A DNA stretch of 6,048 nt from Gammaproteobacteria bacterium (GTDB lineage: Bacteria > Pseudomonadota > Gammaproteobacteria > Pseudomonadales > Azotimanducaceae_A). The translations under genes and the position numbers were made by a program. Each line of letters starts with the position of its first letter. Positions within the stretch are counted from its first letter, which is position 1. The DNA lies in NCBI GenBank assembly GCA_028819775.1, contig JAPPKV010000242.1, positions 1 through 6,048 of the forward strand, written 5' to 3'. Under the pieces are notes generated by a model. The model searched no databases. It worked only from the letters and a program-made list of their open reading frames with translations, and was not told the origin of the DNA. This document shows positions 5,956 to 6,048 of the stretch, in pieces.

Positions 5956-6048
5956 CCGTGGGGGGGGGGGGGGGCCCCGCCCGGCCGGGGGGGGGGCGCC
6001 GGCCCCCCCCCCCCCCCCCCCCCCACAAAACCCCCCCCCCCCACCCCC
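5956..6048. other. Homopolymer G/C tract, probable sequencing or assembly artefact at contig end
   Basis: The last 93 bases consist almost only of G and C: 15 G at 5960-5974, 10 G at 5987-5996, 22 C at 6003-6024 and 12 C at 6031-6042, with short CCCC/GG interruptions and a few A. No gene or known repeat family looks like this, and G runs turning into C runs suggests low-quality or poly-G reads joined in both orientations. Any reading frame extended into this tract should be ignored. Confidence 0.85.

Noticed and set aside
5858..6028. Upstream extension of the small hydrophobic frame into Gly/Pro-rich codons
   Set aside because: The added residues come mostly from the artefactual G/C runs, so the extension is not a real protein.

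Overview
The window is GC-rich bacterial DNA. Every gene I can support lies on the minus strand, so the locus reads from right to left. The main content is a type I restriction-modification operon in the order hsdR, hsdM, hsdS. HsdR (4371-2230) and HsdM (2219-594) are complete and carry their key motifs. HsdS (597-1) is cut by the left edge of the window after 199 codons. The sequence does not allow a species call. The high GC, strong third-position GC bias and compact minus-strand packing would fit a proteobacterium or a similar environmental bacterium from a draft or metagenomic assembly.

Upstream of hsdR in the same direction are two small genes, a DUF2442 protein (4987-4679) and a DUF4160 protein (4686-4426), which overlap by 8 bases. 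Only 54 bases separate the second from hsdR. Further upstream is a membrane protein (5609-5061) with an N-terminal hydrophobic signal, a Pro/Glu-rich linker and about three further hydrophobic segments. No convincing terminator was seen between any of these genes, so all six could be one transcript.

The right end (5610-5955) has no firmly supported gene. It holds an AT-rich patch, a weak promoter-like pair and a doubtful 42-codon hydrophobic reading frame. From about 5956 to 6048 the sequence collapses into runs of G and C with a few A, which looks like an assembly or sequencing artefact at a contig end rather than biology.

How the genes work together: HsdS should choose the DNA target, HsdM should methylate adenine there as part of an M2S complex, and HsdR should add ATP-driven translocation and cleavage of unmodified DNA. 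The DUF2442/DUF4160 pair is of unknown function. Its placement directly in front of hsdR is the most interesting contextual signal here; the type I system itself is of a well-known kind.
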